From: Chaetomium olivaceum
Taxonomy: Eukaryota; Ascomycota; Sordariomycetes; Sordariales; Chaetomiaceae
Reading direction: 5' to 3'
Assembly: GCA_039881045.1 (NCBI GenBank)
Contig: JAYWVB010000031.1
Coordinates: 62,001 to 126,000 of the forward strand
DNA length: 64,000 nucleotides
The translations under genes and the position numbers were made by a program. This document shows, piece by piece, positions 1 to 9,934 of this stretch; position 1 is the first letter of the stretch; each line of letters begins with the position of its first letter. The notes beneath the pieces are model-generated. The model was given only the letters and a program-made list of their open reading frames with translations. It made no database searches and was not told the DNA's origin.

Positions 1-3000
1 CGAGCTGTTGTGAGCATTTGGTTCTCCGGGTGTGACAGGGCTTGGCAGTTTAGATCGACCTCAAGTCTCCAGCAGCCATCAAGCTCTGGAAGCTCATTCG
101 AACAACCGTGGCAATTCTAACTTCGTCTGGTAACCCATGTTGCCATGGAGGGGTGGAAGGCGAGGGTGGTGATCACGTTGCTTCTGTTTGCCGTCATGGA
201 GCAAGCCTGTTATCTTGATCAAGCTCATGGGGTCTGTCACAAGCACGAGGTCCTCCGCACCCGCACATGACTCGGCCCTTGGGGTAACTTACCTGATCAG
301 AGTCATCTCCCCATCCACCCACTGGACACCAAGAGACCAACAATATTTGCGGTTCTTGCAAGCAGAGGCCGAGAACCCATCCTTCCAGATTTCTGGAATC
401 GAGATCAGGTTCGCGTAGCCGATTGTTTCAACTCCCCGTTGTCAGCGTCGTCTCGTGCGTTTCGTTTCGTCGCCATGTGGGAGCCCCGCTTGCCCGGTGG
501 GTCTTACGACTTTTCAGGGGTTGGGTCTGGAGGGGGAACGTGCGGGAGACTCAAGACCCCTGAATTTTACCTGGAAACAAAGTCGAAGGAAATGTCTGTA
601 CCAAGTAACTGTCTGGTACTGATCGTCGGAATGGTCAGTCTTCGGTTTGATGTGGCGGAATCGATTGGGTTTGACTTGCAGGTGTTTAAGGGTCCTGCAG
701 TGGTTTGGTACATGTGGTATGTATGTACCTTGTACCTCTGTCGCTGTCTGGCTGTGAACCACGAGACTGCATCGCGAGGGCTCAAGAATTCCTTATCTCA
801 AATATGTAGAAGCACAGCCCACAAGTAACCAGGGATTCCAGCCCTGACAAAACGATCGGCTTGCATTCCGAATAGATAATCCCTCGATCCCGTTTCTGGC
901 GTTGAACCGCGTTTACAAAACACAACCCCTCGACTGTTTCAAATCCCAATGCCAGGGTTGGGCCCACCAATAGCAGCCAGCAGTTGCTCGGTCGCTGGCA
1001 CTCCAAATTCTCGCATGCGGGGAGTTGACAGCCATTCATCAAGCGTGTTATGCACCCCTTGGGTGCTGCATTGGGCCCGAAATGCAAATCGGCGCCCATT
1101 CAAATCAGGGCGGCACAAGCGATTTCAGGGCGGAAAATGCTGCAACTCGGGCTGGGGATTGATGTCTAATTGCCAGCATTGCAGCAATCGGGTAGGTTCT
1201 TTGTGTGCTGGCAGACGGCCACGTTGAGTGCAACTCCATGCGCAGAGGTCACGATGATCATGATTAAGGCACATGCTTCCGATGCATATGACCCTGATTC
1301 TCTTTTGAGGCTGATTGGAATCTGCAATCCAGCGTTCCAATGTTTTAGCGGGAGTTGCCCTGGTACAGATTACAATCCGTACAATCCGCCTGCCAAACTC
1401 GGCAACACCTCCCTTGGGACGACTCCGTGCTCCGTTTATCTCTGACACACTTACACGAACCCCGATCAACTGGTTCCATGCCCAGGAAAGGGGCAAGAAT
1501 CGAACAAAATTTGGCCGACCGCCGTGCACACGCTCGAGCATCTTCCTTGACCCTCCCTTTCCTTCCAGGAAGTTGCCAGCTCGAGTTTTGCTCTCCCTCG
1601 CCGAGCTACACTATACAGTAGACACCTCTCAACCAAGGGATTCCGCCAGGCGGTGTACAAAATTCGACGACAAGCCGCTTGTTTGGTTTGCAGACCGCCT
1701 CAAACACCGTTAGCAGTTCGAAGCATCTTGGAACACCGATTTAGACTCACCGCCGGCAAATCAACCAGGAACCCACCATTTTGGATTGCAGTAGCTCCGT
1801 CTCCAGTCCGTCGACAACTCACCATATCAATCTGTTTCATTGGACAGTCAACATCCCAACCATTCGTCCAGCATCGTCGCTTTTTTTTTACTGTCGTTTG
1901 GCAGACGCCCCACTCCCGCTTCGCCCCCGGTTTGCCGCTGCAACAGGAGAGCGAATCATTCCACAGACGCCGACTGACAAGTTACACTGGGCGACTCCTC
2001 GAACACGCTGGGCTTCTCAAACGGCGCGACGCAGCTCCCAGCCCGACGCCGCTTTTTGGCTTTGGCGCGCGACTGAGAACCCCGGCCACCTTTACCGCGG
2101 TCCCGCATCGTCTGCCATATTAAACCATCCGGAACCCTCGAAGGCCGGATCGAAAATACCTTGACGAGTCGCAGCATTGCAGCATTGCAACATTGCAACT
2201 TTACTACACTACGGCAGCGCCGATTTCTTTTTTCGTGCACGTCTTCCTTTTCGCGACACTTTTTCCGCTGGCTCGGACCATTATTGTAACCTTAATCAAC
2301 ACCTACCAATCCTAACCTCCACGAGTCCACGACTCCACGCCTCCGCGACGATCCGGACTTGGAATAACACTACGTCGTGCACAGACCAGCAGCAAAAGCC
2401 GCTCGCCCCCAAGTTTCGCACTTGACTCGCTGGTACCCCGAATCGGCAGTCGATCTTGCCCGCCGCTTCCCCGGGATCGCATCACAAAACGTTTAATTAC
2501 CATCCTCCCACCGTCAAGCCCAGGCCGGCCCTTCGTGTTCGAAACACGACTGACTCCGCAACTCTGCAACTCGACCGAGTCATATCGACGTTCTCCTCAG
2601 CGTGATTCACTCTGTGATCCTCGCGTCTGCTACCCTCTCAGCCACCTCCGAGGCCCGTCTGTCCGCGTCACCCCAGACTCGGAGCCATTCGACCCACTCT
2701 TCCCGGGATCGCCACGACCCCGTCCCAGCTGTTCAGTTTTGCGCTATCGTTTTCCGGTCCCTTGGCATTTCCCTGTGTTGTGGGGAAACTGGGTTGCAAC
2801 GCAGCTTCACTGGCGACTCTCCTGTGTTATAACCTGGAATCGATCCAAGAAGCGCAGATTTTTTTCTTGCAGCGACACTACTTCGCCCACCAACTTTATT
2901 TTTTGCCCGAGGCATTTCCAAGGCATTTGCAAGTCTCGGCCGGAGTTGTCCGTTCAGGTTCTTCGGTCTCCTCACCACGATTGGCCAGATCTCTTCTTGG

Positions 3001-3751
3001 CACGCTTGGAGTGGATTCCAGCCAGAACTCGCCAAAAAAGCCTGGACTGTCGCTGATCGCGCAACCCGACCCGCGGCCGACACAGCGGGGCCACCCCAAC
3101 ACTGCCAGATTGACCGCGCAACCCCTGTACCCCTTCACATCCCTGTCCGCCTGGGTGACCATTACCCCCTGGAACGCCTGTCCCGCTCAGCCTCGTGGAC
3201 ACAGCACGTCGCTTTTTGGCTTGCAGGCTTGCAAAAGCCACTGAGACACGCATCAACAGGTCTGCCCACTCCGCCTGCAGAGGACGCCCATCAGGGGACC
3301 CACGCTGCAACAAAGCTGCCCGTCTGTTCAGCCTTTTCCGTCCACTCTGCACTTTTGCCGAGCCCGCCGATTCGGCCTCCGCCCCGGTATTTTACAGCGA
3401 ATTGTCCACATGAGCTTCGCCGCAGGACATTTCGTGTAAGCTCGTCAACCGTTGAAGCGCACCCCCCCCCCTTGTGCACATCTTTTTCTGTTCACTCCAC
3501 ACTCCACTCGTACCCCTTTCGACAGTTTCCCTATAACACCTGGGCATTCCGTCATCCCAATCCGACCTTGATTTTCTCTTCTCATACAGCATACATACAC
3601 ACAACACAATACACCACTAGGTAGAGTGTAAGAGAGTCAAGTCAGGACTTGTCAATCCAACAACAACACAACATCAACAACATCGACGACCCCCACTCAC
3701 CTCACCTCCACCACTCACACGAGTCACACACCACTACAACCACCCAACGCC
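1..3751. other. Long non-coding upstream region
   Basis: No reading frame here looks like a conserved protein; the open frames are short and mutually overlapping. From about 1.4 kb to 3.7 kb the plus strand is strikingly pyrimidine-rich (many CCx and TCx runs), as is typical of long promoters and 5' leaders of regulated genes in filamentous fungi. The last 120 bases before the cyclin ATG are CA-rich (CAACAACACAACATCAACAA-like), a usual fungal 5' UTR style. I infer that the right part is promoter and leader of the cyclin gene. Nothing specific is seen in the first 1.4 kb. Confidence 0.5.
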
Positions 3752-5046
3752 ATGGAGTCGATACCGATGCTCAGCATTGCTGAGCTCAACGCTAAAGCCC
3801 TGGACAAGTTCGTCTACCAACCTGTCGACACAGATATGATCGAGTACCTGGCAGAGGCCGCCGCCAACGTGATCCAGTGCGATACCAGCATGATGCCGCC
3901 GCCGGCACAATCCAAGTCGAGGCATGTCTCGCCGCAACGGGAACCGTCAGCGAGGGCCGTCAAGGGCGGCGATGCGCCTCTCCCCAGCATCGAGGAGTTC
4001 ATCGAGCGCCTGGTTACCGCTTCTAACGTGCAAGTACCAACGCTCATGTCGTCGCTGGTCTACCTCCGCCGCCTCAAGTCCCGCCTCCAGCCCATGGCCA
4101 AGGGCCTGCGCTGCACCACCCACCGCATCTTTTTGGCCGCTCTCATCCTCTCGGCCAAGTATCTCAACGACTGCAGCCCCAAGAACAAGCACTGGGCCAA
4201 CTACAGCGTCTGCTCCACCGTTGCCTACACCTTCGGCTTCAGCCGCACCGAGGTCAACCTCATGGAGAAGCAGCTCCTCTTCCTCCTCGACTGGGACCTG
4301 CGCATCACCGAAGACGACCTCTACCGCGAGCTGGACGTCTTCCTCGCGCCCATCCGCGCCGACATTAGCGACCGCCACGTGCGCCGCATGATCCGCCGCC
4401 AGGAGCTCGAGACCCGCGAGCGCCAGCTCCAAGAAGACCGCCTCGCCCGCCAGCGCCAGCGCGAGGAGGAGGCCCGCCTCTGGCGCTCCCTCGCCGTGCC
4501 CCACCCCCAACAACAAACCACCACCACCATCACCCCGCAGCAGGAAACCATCAACACCATCCCGCAGGAAGCGGCCTACGCCACCCCGCCCTCCTCGCGC
4601 GGCTCCTCCCGCTCGCGCCAGTACGCCTCCTCCCACTCCCGCGGCAGCAGCCGCGCCGCCGTCTCCCCGCCGGGCCTCTACTCCAGCGGCTCGTCCTACG
4701 CCGGCTCCACCTCCTCGCGCGCCACCACCCCGCTCAGCGAGGCCGATATCACGTCGTATGTGTGCGACTCGCCCATGGATCTGGCGAGGTTGACGTCGAG
4801 GTGGTGGATGCCAGTGACGACGTGGATGCCTATGGCCGCCCGTGCGTGCCCGAGAAGGATGAGGTGTATCTGAGGGCTGCGAAGCCCGCGGCTAAGCAGA
4901 CGCAGCAGCAGATGCTGCCGTATGAGATTAGTGCGGAGGAGCTGAGGAGCTTGGAGGAGAGCGGGCGCGTTGGTGGTGCTGCTGGGGTGGTTTCGGGGAA
5001 GAAGATTAAGGGCATGTTTGGGCGGGTGTTTGGGACTGCCCGTTGA
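3752..5046 (+). CDS. Pho85-family (Pcl-type) cyclin, with a one-base frame break
   Basis: Cyclin partner of the Pho85-type cyclin-dependent kinase, expected to act in cell-cycle entry and polarity. The first frame gives 373 residues starting MESIPMLSIAELNAKALDKF. A conserved Pcl cyclin box lies at about residues 90-205 (VYLRRLKSRL, HRIFLAALILSAKYLND, VNLMEKQLLFLLDWDLRI). It is followed by a Gln/Arg-rich helix and a Ser-rich tail, both usual in filamentous-fungal Pcl1/2 relatives. At about 4790 the conserved reading moves by one base into a second frame that ends KIKGMFGRVFGTAR at 5046. That tail is the natural C-terminus, giving about 431 residues if one base is missing. No intron of credible length fits. 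Codons also switch from C-ending to G-ending near the break. It is either an assembly indel or a real frameshift; family assignment is firm. Confidence 0.85.
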
Positions 5047-5732
5047 GAGACAAGAGGAGGAGGGGTTTGTGATGATGGGATGAGCGAGCGAGCGAGGTGT
5101 TTGGTTTTACGGTTGGGGCTTTTTGCATTCGGGTGTGTGGGCGGGCTTGGTGTGTTCCTGGTTGAATACCGCTTTTGCTCAGCACCTCGAGCCGGAGTTG
5201 GTGGAGTTCTGTTTTCTTTTGTTTTGTTTACGCTTTGCTTGGAAAAGCGAGATGCGATAACTACACGGGCGGCGGTGCATTGACTACGTTTGATCTGGGA
5301 TAGATCAGGTTGTGGCTTGGGGGGGAAAGGCATGCAAGAAGGGCAGGCAAAGTTGGATCTCGGGCGTTTGGGTATATTCAGCATCATCATCATACATACA
5401 TACCTCGGAAGAGCCGGCGATGGGGTTTGGGATTGGGGTTAATCACGGATTTCCTCATGATGACAACAGCATGAGGAGAGGGACGGCGGCAGCATTGTAA
5501 TAGTTTAATGACCATCAATGATCATGGAGATACCTCACTCATCTTGCTTGCCTTTCCATCATTCAACAGTGTGACATGCTTCTTACCCTTTGGACACTGA
5601 CACTAACCTACATGGGCTCTCCGCCATCAACCACCGACATCGCATGGTATGGTGGTGGCAAGAGCTCAACAAACTGACGCGTCTCCGGCCACTCTCACGC
5701 TTGACGCCACGCGATTTCTTCCCATGGCAGCC

Positions 5733-5760
5733 TGGAGGTGGAGGTGGAGGTGGAGGTGGA
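5733..5760. repeat. GGAGGT simple repeat
   Basis: Four to five tandem copies of the hexamer GGAGGT on the plus strand; an ordinary microsatellite in the intergenic region. Confidence 0.85.
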
Positions 5761-6430
5761 AGCTTCCACGCACGACAACCCGATCCGATCCATTCTCGCA
5801 TTTCACCAACCTACCCCAGTTCTCGATACCGACACCTCCCCCGCCGCCCAACGCACCCATCCCAAAAGTAAAGTTTGGGGGGGAAAGGGGAGGGGTGGTG
5901 GGTGGGGGGAAGAAAGGGCGGTCGACTCCCCGCCCGCCACGTTTCATGCGTCATATTTTTTTTCTTCTCCCACCGACATTCAAACAACCAAACCACGACA
6001 ACAAAGTTGTATCATGCAAACCGGGGATCTCAGGATCGGGGACTGGGATTGGGATTGGGGGATGACGATGAAGAGGGGTTGGTTGGGGGTTGGGGTGGAA
6101 AAGGGGGTCCTTTTGTCGGCCCGGGCCCCACACCCTTGTCTGTACGTATGTATGTATTGGCAGGCAATTGGGAGCGGTGAGCAGCGCGAGAAAGCGGGGG
6201 CGGTACGAAGTCTCGCAGCGGAGTACTCCGTATTGTTTACTTTTTTTTCGCCCACCGCTTCGCTTCGCTTCGTGTTGAGTTTGTTGTTGTGTTTTTGCGC
6301 TCACCGGTGCCTGGCCTGTTGATGGGTCGGGCCGGGTTGCGTATCAGGTTTTGTGTTGTTCTTCTTTTTTGGTGGCTCTCCGCACCCGGAACAGAGAGGG
6401 CAGGTATCATCGGCGACGGTGATGTGCTGT

Positions 6431-6457
6431 GATGGGCCGTGATGGGCCGTGATGGGC
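6431..6457. repeat. Decamer tandem repeat (GATGGGCCGT)
   Basis: Two exact copies of GATGGGCCGT followed by a third degenerate copy (GATGGGCGTC). Non-coding. Confidence 0.8.
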
Positions 6458-7300
6458 GTCGGATTGGCTGGCCGGGTGTGGGCCGGCCTTGGGGGAGACC
6501 CGGCCGGACGGGAGGGTCGCGTCATGCGGCCGGTGTTGTGCGTTACACAGTCGCGAGGGGAGAGCTGATGGTTTGGATGGGGATGGCCGCCGGCTCCGGG
6601 GGGGGAGGAGATCGCTGGTCCGGGCGTGGGTCCGGGGCCGGGCCGGGGCCCAAGAAGGGTTCGGATGCAATTACACGTATTACAACAACATTCGTTACTT
6701 CGTACAGGATTGAGCTTACCTGCCCGGGGTTATGAGTTAGCCCCGTGCGCTTCCTGCATGATGGCGCATTTTCTTTTCAGGCTCCACGCCGGATGCGGAG
6801 TAAGAAGCGATGAGTGAGATTGTGAGATGTGGCTGCGCCTATTGACTGACTCTCAGTTTGACAGATTTGGAGGCTCATCAGGGGAACATCGGGCGGATGC
6901 AGTCAGCAGCTTATTGCGGGAGGCTTTCCCCAGATTTACAGATTACATAGTGTGGTACGTCGGTGCTGATGCAGGTTGACTCCGAGGCAGGATGCTGCGC
7001 CGTCGTCTTGCCGCAGCTCTTATGCAAATGAGTTGCCGTTTTGGGAAAGCAGGCACCCAAGACTCACACCAAGACTCACACCAACGCTCACATACCACAT
7101 CTCGCGTTGCTACCCGGCGGCTTGGGAACAAAGCCTCGGCTTGCCCGGCTGTGCTGTTGACTCAAGCCACATACTACCAAACAACCCCTAATTGTCACAT
7201 GTTGCTGCCCAAGACCTCACAAAATGTTGCCGTGCGGTTGCTGACTCAGCACACCCGACGCACCGCTCCGCCGGTGTTGTGACGGACACGATCCCGCTCG

Positions 7301-7575
7301 GGTTCCCGGACCGGTTATAAAGTACCATAACCATATTTTTGGGTATATCATTAACTACCTTATCTATAATGGTATCGATATCACGGAAGGTTTTAACTAT
7401 AAGAATGACTGAGAGATATCACCAAGGTTAGACGCTAGTATTAGGCCACCTAGACGGGTACACTACCTACCTTAAGTATAGTAGAGTTATTAATTCAAGG
7501 AGGGGTAGACCTTGACGAAATTGACAGGAAAGGATATATTATTATTCATACTCCGCTGTGCCTTAAGGCGTGCCG
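7301..7575. other. AT-rich flank of the LINE copy
   Basis: About 270 bases of AT-rich, stop-dense sequence rich in TA dinucleotides (for example TATATCATTAACTACC), next to the 3' end of the minus-strand LINE copy. It looks like degenerate or RIP-affected DNA. No gene, and no clear poly-A tail of the element was recognised. Confidence 0.45.
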
Positions 7576-9440
7576 GACCCTCAGCTATTTACTGTACAGG
7601 AAAACCGCGCCAGGTGCTCGGCAGTCTCCCGTCCTTCGCCGCACTGGCAGGCGGGCGTTAGGATCTCTGGGACTCCTCGTGTAAACAGAAAGTCCCGTAG
7701 GCCTATTGCCCCCGTTCGGATCTGGACCAGCAGAGAACTCCTCGCCTTGGTGAGACCGTCGTGCCGTCTTAGGGTTTCCTCTCGGAATAGCGTCTCTCGC
7801 TGATGGTCAAAGTCGTCCGCTGGTCTGGTGATTGCTCTACCGTCCCGTTCCTTTAGCCACCTCGCTCTCCAGGCTTCCTCCGCTACCCTGTTTGTATCTA
7901 CAGCTCCCCCCGTCCAGCGCGCAATCGTGCTTGCGGCGTTCTCCACTGCCGTGGGCTCCCGCAGTCCCACTGTTCGCGGCCGGCCCCTGCCGCCGTACCC
8001 CGACCGGAGTCTCTGCTGTATCTTGCGACAGGCGGTAAGAACGACGCTCCCTGTGGTCTTCTTGCCGCCCTGGCCGTCGTCTAAGTCGGTTCGCTGGAGC
8101 CTGGTTTCAAAGTCCGCAAGTCGCTTGTTGAGGTATAGGTCCAACGGTGGCACCCACGCCTCCGTTTCAAGGTTGCGGATGGGAGTGTGCTTGAAGGCTC
8201 CCGTCACAATCCGCAAGCTTTTGTTCTGGGCCTTCCCGAGGGCCTTGGTGATGCCTTTCTTTACCGGCTCGCCTCCTACGTCCGTGGGGATGTGAAACGA
8301 CGATGCGCCGTAGGCCAGCGCTGACCGGATGCACTTTATGTACACTTCTCGCGCTTTAGCTAGCCCCAGTCCCCACGTCGTCGCCGCTAGCCTCGACAGG
8401 GCGTAGCTCTGGGTTTTCAGCTTCCTCTCCACCGCCGCAAGGTGGGCTTTCCAGTTGAGCTTCCGGTCTAGCCAGACTCCTAGAAACCTGGCAGACTCTT
8501 TTGGTCTGACGGGGCTGGTGCCTCTCCCTGGGTTGGTGAGTTCCAGCTGGTTCGTCCACTGCCGTCGTCCCTTGTTGAAATGAATTAGCTCGCTCTTTTC
8601 CGGGGCGAACTTCATCCCCCGACTGTCCGCCCATCGCATACATGTTTCCCACGCCGCCTCCAGTTGCCGGACATTGGCCTCGGGGTTTCGACCAAATACC
8701 AGGAGGTTGGTGTCATCCGCAAACCCCGTTATAGCCAAGTGAGGGTGCTCGTCTTTTAGCTGCTTGTATAATGAGGAAATATGGAGGATGAAGAGGACAG
8801 GGGAAAGCGGTGAGCCTTGGGAGACCCCTGCCCGAATTGCTGTCGGTGCCGCCGTCTTGCCGTCAAAAAGGAGGGTGGCCTCTCGGCCCGTCAACCAGTC
8901 TTTTGTCCAGAGGACAAGCCACCTCGGGTAGCCCATTTCTCGCAGAGTTGCTAGTAGTCGTGTGTGGTTGACCGTATCGAAGGCCCCTGAAATGTCCAGT
9001 TGCAACAAGGATGCCGTGGCCTTTTGTCTCCACGCCTCCTGGACCTGGGCTACTACTAGCCGCACAGCCAGCTCCGTGGAGCGGTGTGCCCTGTTTCCCA
9101 TTTGTTCGTCCGGTAGTAAGCCGTTGGCTTCTGCAGCTTGAGTGACCTTCCTGGCGACCACTGACTCTACTACCTTCCCTAGGGTCGGCAGTAGCGCAAT
9201 GGGCCTATATCCTCCTGGGGTCTGATACACTGGCGGTGCCTTCCCCGGCTTCGGTAGTACTATGGTCTTTGCCCTCTTGAACCGGTCGGGAAACCACCCC
9301 AGTTCCAGGCACCTCGTCGCCAGTACAGCGAGCACTTCAGCCAGTGGTGTTCCACATGCCTTCAGGAGACCCACCGGGAGCAGATCCTCCCCTGGCGCCT
9401 TCCAGGGGCCAGGAAAGGATATACACCACTTGGCCAAGCT
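7576..9440 (-). mobile_element. 5'-truncated non-LTR retrotransposon (LINE, Tad1-like)
   Basis: The minus strand carries most of a LINE second ORF but neither the apurinic endonuclease domain nor ORF1. The element stops abruptly at about 9440, where ankyrin-repeat coding sequence begins on the plus strand. Loss of the 5' end is the usual result of incomplete target-primed reverse transcription. The coding part is uninterrupted and not AT-shifted, so the copy appears young or spared by RIP. The exact 3' end and target-site duplication could not be read. Confidence 0.8.
7581..9437 (-). CDS. LINE reverse transcriptase (partial, no own ATG)
   Basis: Open frame of 618 residues for a non-LTR reverse transcriptase that copies element RNA at a nicked target. 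The seven-block order is visible: entry block GPWKAPGEDLLPVGLLKACG, YRPIALLPTLGKVVE, motif A with LLQLDISGAFDTVNH (catalytic Asp), motif B GVSQGSPLSPVLF, motif C FADD at about residue 242 (catalytic Asp pair), then GMKFAPEKSELIHF and FLGVWLDRKLNWKAHL. The C-terminus has the CxC...H...C knuckle (CQCGEGRETAEHLARFSC) common in fungal Tad-clade ORF2 proteins. The first codon in the frame is TTG and a stop lies just upstream, so it has no native start. Domain order and active-site residues look intact, but the missing endonuclease makes this copy non-autonomous. Confidence 0.9.
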   Translation of the reverse strand: MAKWCISFPGPWKAPGEDLLPVGLLKACGTPLAEVLAVLATRCLELGWFPDRFKRAKTIVLPKPGKAPPVYQTPGGYRPIALLPTLGKVVESVVARKVTQAAEANGLLPDEQMGNRAHRSTELAVRLVVAQVQEAWRQKATASLLQLDISGAFDTVNHTRLLATLREMGYPRWLVLWTKDWLTGREATLLFDGKTAAPTAIRAGVSQGSPLSPVLFILHISSLYKQLKDEHPHLAITGFADDTNLLVFGRNPEANVRQLEAAWETCMRWADSRGMKFAPEKSELIHFNKGRRQWTNQLELTNPGRGTSPVRPKESARFLGVWLDRKLNWKAHLAAVERKLKTQSYALSRLAATTWGLGLAKAREVYIKCIRSALAYGASSFHIPTDVGGEPVKKGITKALGKAQNKSLRIVTGAFKHTPIRNLETEAWVPPLDLYLNKRLADFETRLQRTDLDDGQGGKKTTGSVVLTACRKIQQRLRSGYGGRGRPRTVGLREPTAVENAASTIARWTGGAVDTNRVAEEAWRARWLKERDGRAITRPADDFDHQRETLFREETLRRHDGLTKARSSLLVQIRTGAIGLRDFLFTRGVPEILTPACQCGEGRETAEHLARFSCTVNS

Positions 9441-9934
9441 CTAGAGAATGGACACTAGGCGGTCGCACAGCTTCTCATCCACAAAGGGGCCGGCATCAAT
9501 GTCAAGGCTCAGAACGAGTAGAGATTGACGGCATTGATTTGGCCTCAGATAAAAGTCAAGAGGCTATAGCGCAGCTTCTCATCGATGAAGGGGCGGACAT
9601 TAAGGCTTAGGACAACTTTAGATTGATAGCACTAATATCTGCCTTAAAGGATGGTTATAAGATTATGGCTCGGCTTCTCGTCAATAAAGGGGCGGACGTC
9701 AAGGCTCAGAACAACTGTAGATTGACGGCACTGATGTCGACCTCGAAGAATGGCCATAAGGCTATTGTACGGCTTCTCATCGACAAAGGGGCGGACGTCA
9801 ATATCAAGGGTCAGTGGAAGGATGGACCTACGGCACTGATTTTCACCTCACAGAATTGCCATGAAGCGGTCGCGCGGCTTCTCATCAATAAAAGGCGGAC
9901 GTCGGAGTTCAGGACAGTTATGGAGGTCAAGTAA
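9441..9934 (+). pseudogene. Broken ankyrin-repeat gene fragment
   Basis: Five consecutive ankyrin-type units can be read, each with the AVAQLLI..KGA(G/D)(I/V)(N/K) pattern, for example AIVRLLIDKGADVNIKG and MARLLVNKGADVKAQ. They are spread over two frames with a shift near 9540 and in-frame TAG stops, including one between KA and DNF at 9608 that fits CAG-to-TAG. The fragment begins exactly where the LINE copy ends and has no start codon or N-terminal domain. Ankyrin arrays of this kind are usually C-terminal parts of fungal NLR or HET-type proteins; which one is unknown. Calling it a pseudogene is safe. Confidence 0.8.

Larger units (their letters stand above)
5047..7300. other. Intergenic region with low-complexity tracts
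   Basis: No supported gene. The region is G-rich on the plus strand (5.87-6.15 kb and 6.4-6.66 kb) and has many short overlapping open frames, all of low complexity. It contains a GGAGGT hexamer run near 5733-5760 and three copies of GATGGGCCGT-like decamers at 6431-6457. The first part should contain the cyclin 3' UTR. Toward 7.3 kb the composition turns AT-rich. Confidence 0.5.

Noticed and set aside
1653..2164. Open frames of 127-156 residues in the pyrimidine-rich leader
   Set aside because: No domains, overlapping alternatives in other frames, and composition set by the CT bias.
3947..4636. 229-residue minus-strand frame opposite the cyclin
   Set aside because: Low-complexity Gly/Val/Glu antisense shadow of GC-rich coding sequence.
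5583..6322. Several overlapping open frames of 90-194 residues
   Set aside because: Low-complexity Gly/Pro-rich translations from simple-sequence DNA on both strands.
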